From Aquimarina sp. Aq78 (GTDB lineage: Bacteria > Bacteroidota > Bacteroidia > Flavobacteriales > Flavobacteriaceae): DNA of 64,000 nucleotides. The stretch covers positions 1 through 64,000 of the forward strand of contig NZ_OMKA01000003.1 in assembly GCF_900299525.1 (NCBI RefSeq), read 5' to 3'. Positions within the stretch are counted from its first letter, which is position 1; each line of letters begins with the position of its first letter. This document shows, piece by piece, positions 10,042 to 18,430 of the stretch. A program made the position numbers and the translations under genes. The notes under the pieces are model-generated. The model was given only the letters and a program-made list of their open reading frames with translations. It was not told the origin of the DNA and made no database searches.

Positions 10042-10549
10042 AGAATACCTGCAGCACATTACCACCTTTATTTTTGATGTAGATGGTGTACTTACAGATG
10101 GTACTGTTATTATCAATACAGATGGCCAATTACTAAGAACAATGAACATTAAAGATGGATACGCTTTGAAAACTGCTATACAACAGGGTTTTAAAGTATG
10201 TATTATTTCTGGAGGAAAAAACGAAGGTGTTCGCCAACGCTTAAAAGGGTTAGGAATAACCGATATATATCTTGGAGCACATCAAAAAGTAGAGCAACTA
10301 AATGAGTATCTCGATACTAATAATATCAATATTAAAAATGTATTATACATGGGAGATGACATTCCTGATTTACCGGTCATGAAAATGGTAGGATTACCAA
10401 CTTGCCCTCAGGATGCAGTTGCAGAAGTAAAAGAAGCCTCTAAATACGTATCCTACAAAAAAGGAGGTAAAGGATGTGCAAGAGATGTTATCGAACAAGT
10501 ACTTAAAGTCCAGGAGAAATGGGTATTAGATTTTGATGCAAAAGCGTAA
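10025..10549 (+). CDS. kdsC: KdsC-like HAD phosphatase (3-deoxy-manno-octulosonate 8-phosphate phosphatase)
   Basis: A 174-residue C0-type HAD phosphatase, predicted to release phosphate from KDO-8-phosphate in the lipopolysaccharide core pathway. The HAD nucleophile motif is FDVDGVLTDG (Asp18 and Asp20), motif II/III is in the IISGGKN region, and motif IV is MGDDIPDLP. The length matches KdsC, which has no cap domain and works as a tetramer. It is the second gene of a compact three-gene run with the DUF2520 gene and rdgB. Related C0 HADs (for example CMP-NeuNAc synthetase companions) remain possible. Confidence 0.85.
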   Translation: MEKSYKEYLQHITTFIFDVDGVLTDGTVIINTDGQLLRTMNIKDGYALKTAIQQGFKVCIISGGKNEGVRQRLKGLGITDIYLGAHQKVEQLNEYLDTNNINIKNVLYMGDDIPDLPVMKMVGLPTCPQDAVAEVKEASKYVSYKKGGKGCARDVIEQVLKVQEKWVLDFDAKA

Positions 10550-10597
10550 CAAGAACATATTTTTTTGAAAACTATACATTAGAAATTACACCTCTAA

Positions 10598-11167
10598 ATG
10601 AAAATCGTATTTGCTACCAATAATCATAATAAAATAAAAGAAGTACAAGCATTACTGCCTTCTACTATCCAAATAGTAGGACTTAGCGATATAGGTTGCA
10701 TAGAAGATATTCCCGAAACTTCTTCTACTATAGAAGGTAATGCAATGCAAAAAGCTAATTATATCAAAGAGCATTATGGATTTGATTGTTTTGCCGATGA
10801 TACAGGTCTTGAAGTCGAATCGTTGCATGGTGCTCCCGGGGTATATTCGGCAAGGTATGCTGGCGAAGCCAAAGATTCGAATGCTAATATGGATAAGCTC
10901 TTAAAAGAGTTAAAAGAAAAAGAAAATCGCAAGGCACAGTTTAAAACTGTAATCGCCCTGGTATTAAATGGAAAATTAAAAACATTTACAGGAATATGCT
11001 CTGGTTTTATTACCGAAGATAAAAGAGGAAAAGGAGGTTTTGGATATGATCCAGTTTTTTTACCCGATGGGTATACCGAAACATTTGCCGAACTTTCTTT
11101 ATCAGAAAAAAACAAGATTGGTCATCGTGGAAAAGCAGTACGCCAGCTTATAGAGTACTTTTTGTAA
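10598..11167 (+). CDS. rdgB: RdgB/HAM1-type non-canonical purine NTP pyrophosphatase
   Basis: A 189-residue house-cleaning enzyme that hydrolyses dITP, ITP and XTP to monophosphates and so keeps deaminated purines out of DNA and RNA. Family motifs are visible: the N-terminal [11 protein letters not shown], the metal-site segment [28 protein letters not shown], and the C-terminal SHRGKA-like segment ([10 protein letters not shown]). Length is typical. It follows the KdsC-like gene by 48 bases and converges on the CPBP gene, leaving a single base between the two stop codons. Confidence 0.93.
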   Translation: MKIVFATNNHNKIKEVQALLPSTIQIVGLSDIGCIEDIPETSSTIEGNAMQKANYIKEHYGFDCFADDTGLEVESLHGAPGVYSARYAGEAKDSNANMDKLLKELKEKENRKAQFKTVIALVLNGKLKTFTGICSGFITEDKRGKGGFGYDPVFLPDGYTETFAELSLSEKNKIGHRGKAVRQLIEYFL

Positions 11168-11168
11168 T

Positions 11169-11801
11169 TTATCCAGGGCCGGGAAAGGCTAACATTTCCC
11201 CCATACCAACAGTAAATAACCAATTACCATAAATAGCATGCTCTATAGAAACTAAGGTAGTAGATTTTGTTTTTTGGTAAGTATAAGCAAATAACAAACC
11301 GCCAACAAAAGTTAATACTTGCACTAAAAAACTATTCAAAAAAAGATGGGCTAAGGAAAAAAGGATTGCGTTTATAAAAATAAACAACCACTTATTACTA
11401 ATTAGATTCTCATAACGCTCATAAAAAAAGGTTCTATATATAATCTCCTGTGGCCAAACAGACAAAAATGTATATATAAAAAGAATGATTATCCATAACC
11501 CTGGTCTTTTTATCAGTACAGAAAACAACTTATCCGGAGCAATTAAAAAGACATATACTCCAGTTATTATCGCGATAATCCCAAACTTAACTATAATTTC
11601 TTTCCAAAAAGGTTTCCAATATTCTTTAACAGGAAATTTCAACCTTAACAGTCCTTTCTTCTTAAGAAGGACCAGAATATAAACAAATCCCAAAACAGTA
11701 GGTATAACTTTAAAAAGAAAGTGAGAATCTAATAAAAAACTTAACGGCAGTAGTATAAAAAAACAAAATAATTCTAAGCCTTTATATGTATTAGTTTCCA
11801 T
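11169..11801 (-). CDS. CPBP-family intramembrane metalloprotease
   Basis: A 210-residue polytopic membrane protein with about six hydrophobic helices. The CPBP (Abi) motifs are present in order: QEIIYR (in place of the usual EExxxR), FSLAHLFLNS with the second-site histidine, and HAIYGNWLF with the HxxxN-type last motif. The first position of motif 1 is Gln, a variant I associate with a Bacteroidota subgroup. The substrate is unknown; family members include prenyl-protein proteases and immunity proteins. It is convergent with rdgB. Confidence 0.8.
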   Translation of the reverse strand: METNTYKGLELFCFFILLPLSFLLDSHFLFKVIPTVLGFVYILVLLKKKGLLRLKFPVKEYWKPFWKEIIVKFGIIAIITGVYVFLIAPDKLFSVLIKRPGLWIIILFIYTFLSVWPQEIIYRTFFYERYENLISNKWLFIFINAILFSLAHLFLNSFLVQVLTFVGGLLFAYTYQKTKSTTLVSIEHAIYGNWLFTVGMGEMLAFPGPG

Positions 11802-11920
11802 CCTATTAGTTTTCGACTAATTTCAATATAAAAAATGGAACTTACACTACTAAAATCCTATTGAGACAAGAATAATGAATATTTAGCTATAATAATATGT
11901 TGTGTTATATCTATAATAAT

Positions 11921-12050
11921 AAAAAAAGCCTCTGGGGTATGAGGCTTATTAGGGCTTGGGGCGAAATTAATTTGGGGTAAAAAAGACTAATTCTAGTTCA
12001 ATGGGCTAATCAATATTTTAATTTCTTTATGTTTCTTTATTTCTATACAT
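11921..12050 (-). ncRNA. Candidate small RNA A of a tandem pair
   Basis: Seen on the minus strand: a -7 box TACTTTTG (12058-12051), a CAAAA/TTTTG at the -33 position 22 bases further up (12084-12081), then about 120 bases with no usable reading frame, then a terminator hairpin (AAGCCTC 11926-11932 with GAGGCTT 11941-11947, eight-base loop) and a T-run. The unit begins purine-rich (GAAATAAAGAAACATAAAG) and ends in CCTAATAAGCCTC plus the hairpin. A second unit with the same plan lies 340 bases away. That it is transcribed is inference. Confidence 0.45.
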
Positions 12051-12084
12051 CAAAAGTATGTTGTTATCACTAAAATCTTACAAA
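12051..12084 (-). promoter_or_regulatory. Putative promoter of small RNA A
   Basis: TTTTG (12085-12081 region) and TACTTTTG (12058-12051) on the minus strand are separated by 22 bases, inside the 17-23 range reported for the Bacteroidota sigma-A promoter. It faces the hairpin at 11926-11947. Confidence 0.45.
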
Positions 12085-12256
12085 ATAGCAATATGGAAAA
12101 TAACAAATTATCGATTAAATACATTAATTGTCGATAAAACACAATAATCAGTTCGCAAAATATTGTATCTCAATTAGAACAAAAGTTAAAAAATCAGAGA
12201 AATAATGTATATCGATATGATCAATTATTGCTCATGATATTTCTTACACATATATA

Positions 12257-12402
12257 TATAAAAAGCAAAAAGCCTCTGGGTATGAGGCTTATTAGGTTTA
12301 GTGTTCAAAATAACTCATTAAGAATTATTTTACTGGGACAAAAAAAGTCACAAAACAATCAAAAAATTCCAATTTTTCTCTTACTCTTCTTCTTTCGTAA
12401 TC
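12257..12402 (-). ncRNA. Candidate small RNA B of a tandem pair
   Basis: Minus strand: -7 box TACTTTTG (12410-12403), identical to that of unit A; a purine-rich start (GAAAGAAGAAGAGTAAGAG); an internal hairpin (AAAATAA/TTATTTT, about 12316-12340); then the same 3' block CCTAATAAGCCTCATACCC and terminator stem (12270-12276 with 12284-12290) with a T-rich tail. The middle differs almost fully from unit A. Between the two copies the hairpin loop differs by one base, which shifts any reading frame and argues for an RNA rather than a peptide. The -33 element is weak (TTATG near 12433-12429). Confidence 0.42.
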
Positions 12403-12410
12403 CAAAAGTA
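12403..12410 (-). promoter_or_regulatory. Putative -7 box of small RNA B
   Basis: TACTTTTG on the minus strand matches TAnnTTTG exactly and is the same octamer found in front of unit A. A convincing -33 TTG is lacking. Confidence 0.35.
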
Positions 12411-12634
12411 GAACATATCATAAAATTTATCATAAAATAGTTATGTAATAAGATTATAAATATCGATAAAAAGCACAAAAGATCGATTAATGTAGATTTT
12501 CGTCATTATAAATCAACATTCTATCCTTTTACATCTTTTTTATTTAGGTTTGAAAGTAATTAAACTCAATGTAGACGTTGCATAGCTTTTATTAATATCG
12601 TAACATTACATCCATAAAATTTCGAATTTAGCAT
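12411..12634. other. Leader region of nhaC
   Basis: An AT-rich stretch upstream of nhaC. A TAGGTTTG box at 12545-12552 fits the -7 consensus on the plus strand and could drive nhaC, with a leader of about 75 bases, but no -33 TTG is present at the right distance. No gene is seen. Confidence 0.35.
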
Positions 12635-14119
12635 ATGGAAAGTCAAAACATCACACCTACCGATCCCCAAAACGAAGATATTATTGAGAATAAAGAATTA
12701 AACATCTGGGAAGCCTTGATCCCAATTATAGCATTGGTTATTATGTTATTCTTTAATGTCTATTATATTTATGGAGATGAAGCAATTAGCGGAAGTAATC
12801 AGTTTGTTTTGCTTATGGGAGCTGCTGTAGCTGCGATAGTAGGGTTTTATAATAAGGTAACTTATAAACAAATGATGGAAGAGGTTGCCAAAAATATAAA
12901 ATCAACCTCTAGTGCACTAATTATACTATTATTAGTGGGGTCATTAGCAGGAACCTGGTTGATTAGCGGTATTATCCCTACCATGATTTATTATGGTTTA
13001 CAAATTCTTAATCCAACTATCTTCCTGGCCGCCTGTGTAATCATTTGCGCCATCATATCTATTGCAACGGGTAGCTCCTGGACTACCTCTGCAACTGTAG
13101 GTATTGCACTGATCGGTATTGGTGATACCTTGGGAATCTCTCTCGGAATGACAGCAGGCGCTGTAATCTCTGGTGCTTATTTTGGAGATAAAATGTCTCC
13201 CTTATCCGATACTACTAATTTAGCTCCTGCGATGGCTGGTGGAGAATTATTTTCTCATATAAAATATATGGCGTATACAACTATACCAACTATAGTAATC
13301 ACACTACTGGTTTTTATTGTTATAGGATTTACTATTGATACATCTGGAACTCCAGAAATTAGTGAGCAATTACATGTTATTGATAATGCTTTCAATATTT
13401 CTCCCTGGTTATTTATTGTTCCTGTTTTGATTATCGGTTTAATTATTAAAAAAACACCTCCGGTGGTTGCCTTACTTATAGGTACGTTGCTTGGTGCTAT
13501 TGCTGCCATTATTGCTCAGCCAGAAATTGTAACGACCGTTGCCGGTAGTGACGAATTCACATTTAATTCTGCATATAAAGGAGTGATGAATGCAATAACA
13601 ACAAAAACATCAATACAGACATCCAATGCTGAACTTACTAAGCTCTTTACTTCTAAAGGAATGGTTGGAATGCTAAATACTATTTGGCTAATATTATGCG
13701 CTATGGTATTTGGTGGTGTGATGGATGCTATTGGAGCATTAGCAAGGATTAGTAAAGCTTTATTGAATTTATTTGATTCTGTATTCGGGCTTTTTGCCAG
13801 TACAGTAGTAAGTTGCCTAGCACTAAATGTAACTGCATCTGATCAATATTTAGCTATCGTAGTACCAGGAAGAATGTACGCCAAAGCTTATAAAGATAAA
13901 GGACTAGCCCCAGAAAACCTTAGTCGTACTCTAGAGGATTCGGGAACTGTTACTTCAGTTTTAATTCCCTGGAACACTTGTGGAGCTTATCAAAGTGGAG
14001 TACTTGGTGTACCTGTAGTCGATTATTTCTTTTTTGCCATTTTTAACTGGCTTAGTCCATTTATGACATTACTTTTTGCTGCTTTCAGAATTAAAATAAA
14101 ACAGTTGGCTAAAGGGTAA
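12635..14119 (+). CDS. nhaC: NhaC-family Na+/H+ antiporter
   Basis: A 494-residue inner-membrane antiporter exchanging sodium for protons, supporting pH and salt homeostasis, which suits a marine habitat. About eleven or twelve hydrophobic helices follow a short polar N-terminus. The family signature GAYFGDKMSPLSDTTNLAPA is present near residue 180-200, and a second conserved polar stretch (ALNVTASDQYLAIVVPGRM) with ENLSRTLEDSGTVTSVLIPW lies toward the C-terminus. The gene stands alone, with the small-RNA-like pair upstream and a terminator directly downstream. NhaC-like proteins can also exchange malate and lactate (MleN), so the exact substrate is not certain. Confidence 0.9.
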   Translation: MESQNITPTDPQNEDIIENKELNIWEALIPIIALVIMLFFNVYYIYGDEAISGSNQFVLLMGAAVAAIVGFYNKVTYKQMMEEVAKNIKSTSSALIILLLVGSLAGTWLISGIIPTMIYYGLQILNPTIFLAACVIICAIISIATGSSWTTSATVGIALIGIGDTLGISLGMTAGAVISGAYFGDKMSPLSDTTNLAPAMAGGELFSHIKYMAYTTIPTIVITLLVFIVIGFTIDTSGTPEISEQLHVIDNAFNISPWLFIVPVLIIGLIIKKTPPVVALLIGTLLGAIAAIIAQPEIVTTVAGSDEFTFNSAYKGVMNAITTKTSIQTSNAELTKLFTSKGMVGMLNTIWLILCAMVFGGVMDAIGALARISKALLNLFDSVFGLFASTVVSCLALNVTASDQYLAIVVPGRMYAKAYKDKGLAPENLSRTLEDSGTVTSVLIPWNTCGAYQSGVLGVPVVDYFFFAIFNWLSPFMTLLFAAFRIKIKQLAKG

Positions 14120-14142
14120 CAACTATCAAACAACATATAAAA

Positions 14143-14170
14143 AAAGCACATTGTTCTCGATGTGCTTTTT
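14143..14170 (+). terminator. Intrinsic terminator of nhaC
   Basis: A nine-base stem (AAAGCACAT/ATGTGCTTT) with an eight-base loop is followed by a T-run, 23 bases after the nhaC stop. Confidence 0.85.
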
Positions 14171-14406
14171 TTATCCCCCAGATATTTTAAAAGTATACTT
14201 ATTCATAACAAGTAAAACAGTAATAACCTATTAAACAACTCATTACTCCTCTCTACTTACTTACGGGACACTAATAAAATTCGAATACAGCATCAAAAAA
14301 CCTTCTTTTTTAGAATTATTTTCAGTTTTTAACAAAAAAACTAAGAATACGATTGTTAAACACATGTATTTATAGATTTTTGAAACCTTAACATAAACTT
14401 AATATT

Positions 14407-15645
14407 ATGAAAACAATTCAAAAAATTATTCGTATTGAAATGATTCTAATTATGGTTGGAATCGCATTTTTTTTAAATTCTTGTTCTAAAGAAGAAGTTT
14501 CTGAAGAACTATCAACAGAAAGCCCTTCTACAGATATTAGCGCTGCTCAAGCAGTTCCTAATAGCTATATTATTGTTTTTAAAGAAGATGAAAAGTTAAA
14601 AAAGAACAAACAAAAAGTAACTCAAAAAGCATCTGGTATTTTATCTAAATACAAAATTTCTTCACAAAAAATGAAATTTGTTTATGAAACTGCGATACAG
14701 GGGTTTAACCTTGACGATATTTCTACAAAAGAAGCCGAGTTACTTAAAAACGATCCTGACATTCTTGCTGTAGAACCAAATTACATTGAGAAATTAGACG
14801 TTACTGTAGAACAAGGGGTAATGCCTTCTGTAACAACAGGAAAAGCAAACAAAAAAGCTACTACTGGTTATTATGAAACCGGGGGAGATTATGTAGACTG
14901 GGGGGTTGTAAGAGTTGGAGGCTACACCTACTCTACCGGAAAAACAGCATGGGTCCTGGATAGTGGTGTGTATGCACACCCTGACCTTAACATCGATTAT
15001 AATCGTAGTACCACTTTTGTAGATAACAATTGGGGAGATAGAAATGGTCATGGTACTCACGTGGCAGGAACCATTGGTGCAATGCATAATGGAGATGGAG
15101 TTGTTGGAGTTGCTCCAGGGGCTACAATTGTTGCGGTAAAAGTATTAAGTGATGGTGGAACCGGAACACAAGCGCAAATCATTGCAGGAATCAATTATGT
15201 TGCTAATAATGCTAGCTATGGTGATGTATGGAACTATAGCATAGGGTTTACCAGTAGAACAATTAGTGTAGCTTACGAAACTGCTTTCAGAAACTTAGCC
15301 AAAACTACATTTGGGGCTATGGCCGCTGGTAATAATAATGATAACGTATATTACTACTCACCACAAAGAGCATATATCCAAGGATGCTGGGTCGTTGGAA
15401 ATATGACTAATACTGATGCTGCTGCAGGTGGTTCTAGCTACGGAGATAATGTACATGCATGGGCTCCGGGAACAGGGATCTGGTCTTGTGGTATAGGCGG
15501 TAATGAATTTGCACAAAAGTCGGGTACTTCAATGGCCTCTCCTCATTTGGCGGGTATATTACTTGTTAACGGAAATGGTAAGATTTTTACTGATGGTAAT
15601 GTTACTAAAGGAGGGTATACTGCATCAATAGCAGTAGCAAAGTAA
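14407..15645 (+). CDS. Subtilisin-like serine protease lipoprotein (S8 family) with I9 propeptide
   Basis: A 412-residue secreted protease. The signal peptide ends in a lipobox (FLNSC, Cys26) followed by an acidic stretch that can serve as a surface-export signal in this phylum. Residues about 51-130 form an inhibitor-I9 propeptide (NSYIIVFKEDE... ILAVEPNYIE). The catalytic domain shows Asp185 (WVLDSG), His215 (NGHGTHVAGT), Asn309 (AAGNN, oxyanion hole) and Ser375 (SGTSMASPH), so it is intact. It resembles the proteinase K side of the family. No C-terminal sorting domain is present, consistent with lipid anchoring. The gene stands alone between two terminators. Confidence 0.9.
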   Translation: MKTIQKIIRIEMILIMVGIAFFLNSCSKEEVSEELSTESPSTDISAAQAVPNSYIIVFKEDEKLKKNKQKVTQKASGILSKYKISSQKMKFVYETAIQGFNLDDISTKEAELLKNDPDILAVEPNYIEKLDVTVEQGVMPSVTTGKANKKATTGYYETGGDYVDWGVVRVGGYTYSTGKTAWVLDSGVYAHPDLNIDYNRSTTFVDNNWGDRNGHGTHVAGTIGAMHNGDGVVGVAPGATIVAVKVLSDGGTGTQAQIIAGINYVANNASYGDVWNYSIGFTSRTISVAYETAFRNLAKTTFGAMAAGNNNDNVYYYSPQRAYIQGCWVVGNMTNTDAAAGGSSYGDNVHAWAPGTGIWSCGIGGNEFAQKSGTSMASPHLAGILLVNGNGKIFTDGNVTKGGYTASIAVAK

Positions 15646-15729
15646 TAAAACATTCTAATTCTAGTGACATTTTTATTTCAGAAATTGGTTAATTGTAAAT
15701 AAGCAAACTTGGTTGTTTGTGTATTCTGT

Positions 15730-15763
15730 AAAAGGCTGTTTAAAATTTTAAACAGCCTTTTCT
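15730..15763 (+). terminator. Terminator of the S8 protease gene
   Basis: A long stem (AAAGGCTGTTTAAAA with TTTTAAACAGCCTTT) is followed by TCTCTT, about 85 bases after the protease stop. Confidence 0.75.
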
Positions 15764-15937
15764 CTTCATTTCTTACAACACATAATAAATTCATCTTTTC
15801 AATTTACTGCTTCCTTTGTACACGACAAAAATTTACATGATACAGAGATGTGTTGATGTGTCATTCTATCAAAGAACACAATCTACTCGTTAATAGCACA
15901 ATAGATATTTTATCAAGTATCTAGGTTTTTATATACT

Positions 15938-15970
15938 AAAAGGCTGTATGAAAAATATCATACAGCCTTT
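15938..15970 (-). terminator. Terminator of the hom-ALDH-PLP-OsmC operon
   Basis: AAAGGCTGTATG pairs with CATACAGCCTTT across a short A-rich loop. It lies 40 bases beyond the OsmC stop on the minus strand and shares the AAAGGCTGT arm with the opposing terminator at 15730. Confidence 0.75.
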
Positions 15971-16009
15971 CCTATTTACCGCCAAACGGGTAAATTCAAA
16001 CTAAACTAA

Positions 16010-16567
16010 CTAATTTTTTACCATTGTAGGGTTAACTACCAGGCTAGAAATCATTTTCACTTTATTTGCTACAGTAGCATAGTTTGGTGAAAATTGGATA
16101 ACCTGATCTGCAATTTCTTTAAAATCCTGCTCTGTACCGTTTCCTTCAACAGTAAAACAATATTCTACGGTATCAAATCCTACAGGAGAAGTTTCATTTA
16201 TACCTAGAAATCCTTGCAAGTCCAAGCTTGATTTTATCTCTAAAGAAACTCCTTCTAATTCGATTCCTTTTATTGAAGTCATAGCAACAAAAGTTACCAT
16301 CATACAGCCCGAAAGTCCTCCTAATAAATAATCCTGAGGTGTTGGAGAAGAATGTTCTCCTAATAGTTGTTCTGGCTCATCAATAACAAAAGAAAAACTA
16401 TGAGGTATTTTCTCATCTCCAAGTTGCAATGCGTTGGTTTCAACCCCTACTTTTGTACCGCCTAACCAGGTCGCTTTAATACCACCAGAATACATTCCAT
16501 TCTTAGAATCCTGCTCAACTGTATTTTTGTAAGCTCCTAAAGCCTCTAAATTAATTCCGTTAATCAT
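16010..16567 (-). CDS. OsmC/Ohr-family protein
   Basis: A 185-residue OsmC-fold protein; family members are thiol-dependent peroxidases for organic hydroperoxides or related thiol-handling proteins. The central helix carries the first conserved Cys (GGLSGCMMVTFVAM, near residue 103) and the second region includes VEYCFTVEG (near residue 146), so both redox cysteine positions appear occupied. It is the last gene of the operon that starts with homoserine dehydrogenase, 32 bases after the PLP enzyme. This placement suggests a link to sulfur or thiol chemistry of the pathway rather than general stress alone; that is inference. Confidence 0.82.
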   Translation of the reverse strand: MINGINLEALGAYKNTVEQDSKNGMYSGGIKATWLGGTKVGVETNALQLGDEKIPHSFSFVIDEPEQLLGEHSSPTPQDYLLGGLSGCMMVTFVAMTSIKGIELEGVSLEIKSSLDLQGFLGINETSPVGFDTVEYCFTVEGNGTEQDFKEIADQVIQFSPNYATVANKVKMISSLVVNPTMVKN

Positions 16568-16599
16568 AATTGTTTAAAGTTTTAAAATTGTTAATGTAT

Positions 16600-18417
16600 T
16601 TAATTTAAGTATCCGTGATCTATTAACTGTTGTTGTACTTCCATATATGTATCTGCATATAATTTATCTACTTCACTTTGAGATAAGAAAGAACTAGAGA
16701 ATCCTGGTTTTTCTGGATCTATCATTAGTTTTACAGATTGCATAAAATGTTGAATCAATTCTTTTGGGTTCTCATTACCAACAGATACTCTCATTGTCGT
16801 TTTGTGAATACCTGCCTCTAGCAAAGCATCTTTATTTAATTCTGAATGAGATGTAAATGCTGGACATAAAAGTGTAGTGTTAATCTGTCCTAAACTTACC
16901 TGAAGACCAAATGCAGGAGCCAAAGTATCAAAGAACATCTTAAAGGCTTTATCAGATACTTTTGCTTTTTCAAAATCAATAGTAAATAAAGGCGAAGCTA
17001 ATTGATACTTACTAATCTTCTTCATAATGCCATGATTATGATTGTTTTCTAATCCATTACAGTGTACGGTTATACCAGGATTAGAGTCAAAAAACTTAGC
17101 AAGAACTAAAGTATTTACACATTTTTGAGCCATTCTCATACTTAGTGTTTTCATACCCGATAACACCTCGAATGCAGTATCAGAATCTAAGAAAGCACCT
17201 TTGATGTAGTATACATTCCAGAATAAAGTTTCATCCCATTTTATTCCATCTACTTCATCTCCTTTTGGTAAAAACATTAAGTTATTTTTACCTATAATAC
17301 CCCCTGCTATTGCATTACCAGATCCGGTAATATCTTTGGTATAGCTATGAAATAAGAAATCTGGTCTACACTCTTCATCTTCATGCTGTAATGGTTTGAT
17401 CAGGAATGGTGTTGCTACCGTCCCATCCAACATTACTGTTGCTCCGTTCTGCTTAGAAAATTTACAAATAGCAGGCACATCCAACATATAACCATGAGGA
17501 TTACATGGAGACTCCATATACACATGTAATTTATTACCAGAAGAGAGTATATCCTGGTAATCTTCTTTGGCTTTTTCTAATACTGGTTTAAAATCTTCTA
17601 TAGAATATCCATCAAACCAAACTACATTAATTGCGAACTTATTCTTTTTAGCAAAAAAATCTTCGATTAACTGGTAAACTCCTCCATAGATATTTCTAGA
17701 AAGTATAAGAACATCATTATGATTTAACACATTACTCAATAGCGCATCTACCGCAGCCATACCACTATTAAAATTCCACGCAGTATACTCATCTGCGTAT
17801 TTACCTGCTTCTATGTGTACCATATGAGTAGCCAAAGCCATAGAAGTAGGATTTAATAACCTGGAGTATATATGATGTATCGATTCTTTACCGTTAAAAG
17901 CATCGTCAACCCATTCTGTACAAGAGTAATCATATGTAGAAGTACGTGCAATCACTGGAGTCGCAGAAAATAAAGCTGCAATATTATTAAACAAAGGATG
18001 AGGTCCTTTGGCTTGTAAAGATTCATCTGACTGCCCTAAAGACTGATAGGTTTTGCTTAGCGGGCCTTGTAATGTTTCTAATACTTTTGCTATTTGAAAA
18101 GATAAAAAACGCTTAGCATTAAAATATGCTACTTTCTCTCCCTGATCTAATTTTGCAATGGTATCATTTGTTATTTTCTGTAATTTAGAAATATCTGATT
18201 GTGCATTGTAAATATCCATAGCAGCGCCTTTCAGGGCTTCTCCATATGCACTATCAACATCTATTTGAAAATGTTCTAACTGTTCGATTGCCAACTCTTC
18301 TATAGTTGTACTTGCTGTAGATTTTCTTCTAGGTGATAATACTTTGGCTATATCTATGTTTCCATTTTTTGTTATAGTTTCGTCTGATAACATCTCTACG
18401 TTTTCTATACTATTCAT
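16600..18417 (-). CDS. Cys/Met-metabolism family PLP-dependent enzyme with long N-terminal extension
   Basis: A 605-residue fold-type I enzyme of the cystathionine gamma-synthase/methionine gamma-lyase superfamily. Recognisable signatures: IYSRLLNPT (183-191), NSGMAA (217-222), the YGGVYQL loop (about 244-250), ESPCNPHG (302-309), LDGTVATPF (330-338), and the Schiff-base lysine in HSYTKDITGSGN (Lys361). Usual family members have about 390 residues; here about 150 extra residues precede the fold and the tail is also longer. The reaction is not readable: gamma-elimination or gamma-replacement on a homoserine-type substrate is the family expectation. It sits 13 bases after an aldehyde dehydrogenase and 32 before OsmC, in an operon headed by homoserine dehydrogenase, so a substrate on the homoserine/methionine side is likely. 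Confidence 0.8.
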   Translation of the reverse strand: MNSIENVEMLSDETITKNGNIDIAKVLSPRRKSTASTTIEELAIEQLEHFQIDVDSAYGEALKGAAMDIYNAQSDISKLQKITNDTIAKLDQGEKVAYFNAKRFLSFQIAKVLETLQGPLSKTYQSLGQSDESLQAKGPHPLFNNIAALFSATPVIARTSTYDYSCTEWVDDAFNGKESIHHIYSRLLNPTSMALATHMVHIEAGKYADEYTAWNFNSGMAAVDALLSNVLNHNDVLILSRNIYGGVYQLIEDFFAKKNKFAINVVWFDGYSIEDFKPVLEKAKEDYQDILSSGNKLHVYMESPCNPHGYMLDVPAICKFSKQNGATVMLDGTVATPFLIKPLQHEDEECRPDFLFHSYTKDITGSGNAIAGGIIGKNNLMFLPKGDEVDGIKWDETLFWNVYYIKGAFLDSDTAFEVLSGMKTLSMRMAQKCVNTLVLAKFFDSNPGITVHCNGLENNHNHGIMKKISKYQLASPLFTIDFEKAKVSDKAFKMFFDTLAPAFGLQVSLGQINTTLLCPAFTSHSELNKDALLEAGIHKTTMRVSVGNENPKELIQHFMQSVKLMIDPEKPGFSSSFLSQSEVDKLYADTYMEVQQQLIDHGYLN

Positions 18418-18430
18418 ATCTATAATTTAT

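Larger units (their letters stand above)
15646..16009. other. Intergenic region with two terminators
   Basis: This 364-base stretch separates the S8 protease from the convergent OsmC gene. Apart from two similar hairpins (15730-15763 and 15938-15970, both with the arm AAAGGCTGT) I see no gene or regulatory site in it. Confidence 0.5.

Noticed and set aside
12228..12440. 70-residue plus-strand frame
   Set aside because: It lies opposite the candidate small RNA B, is built of AT-rich codons with no recognisable domain, and runs through a terminator hairpin.
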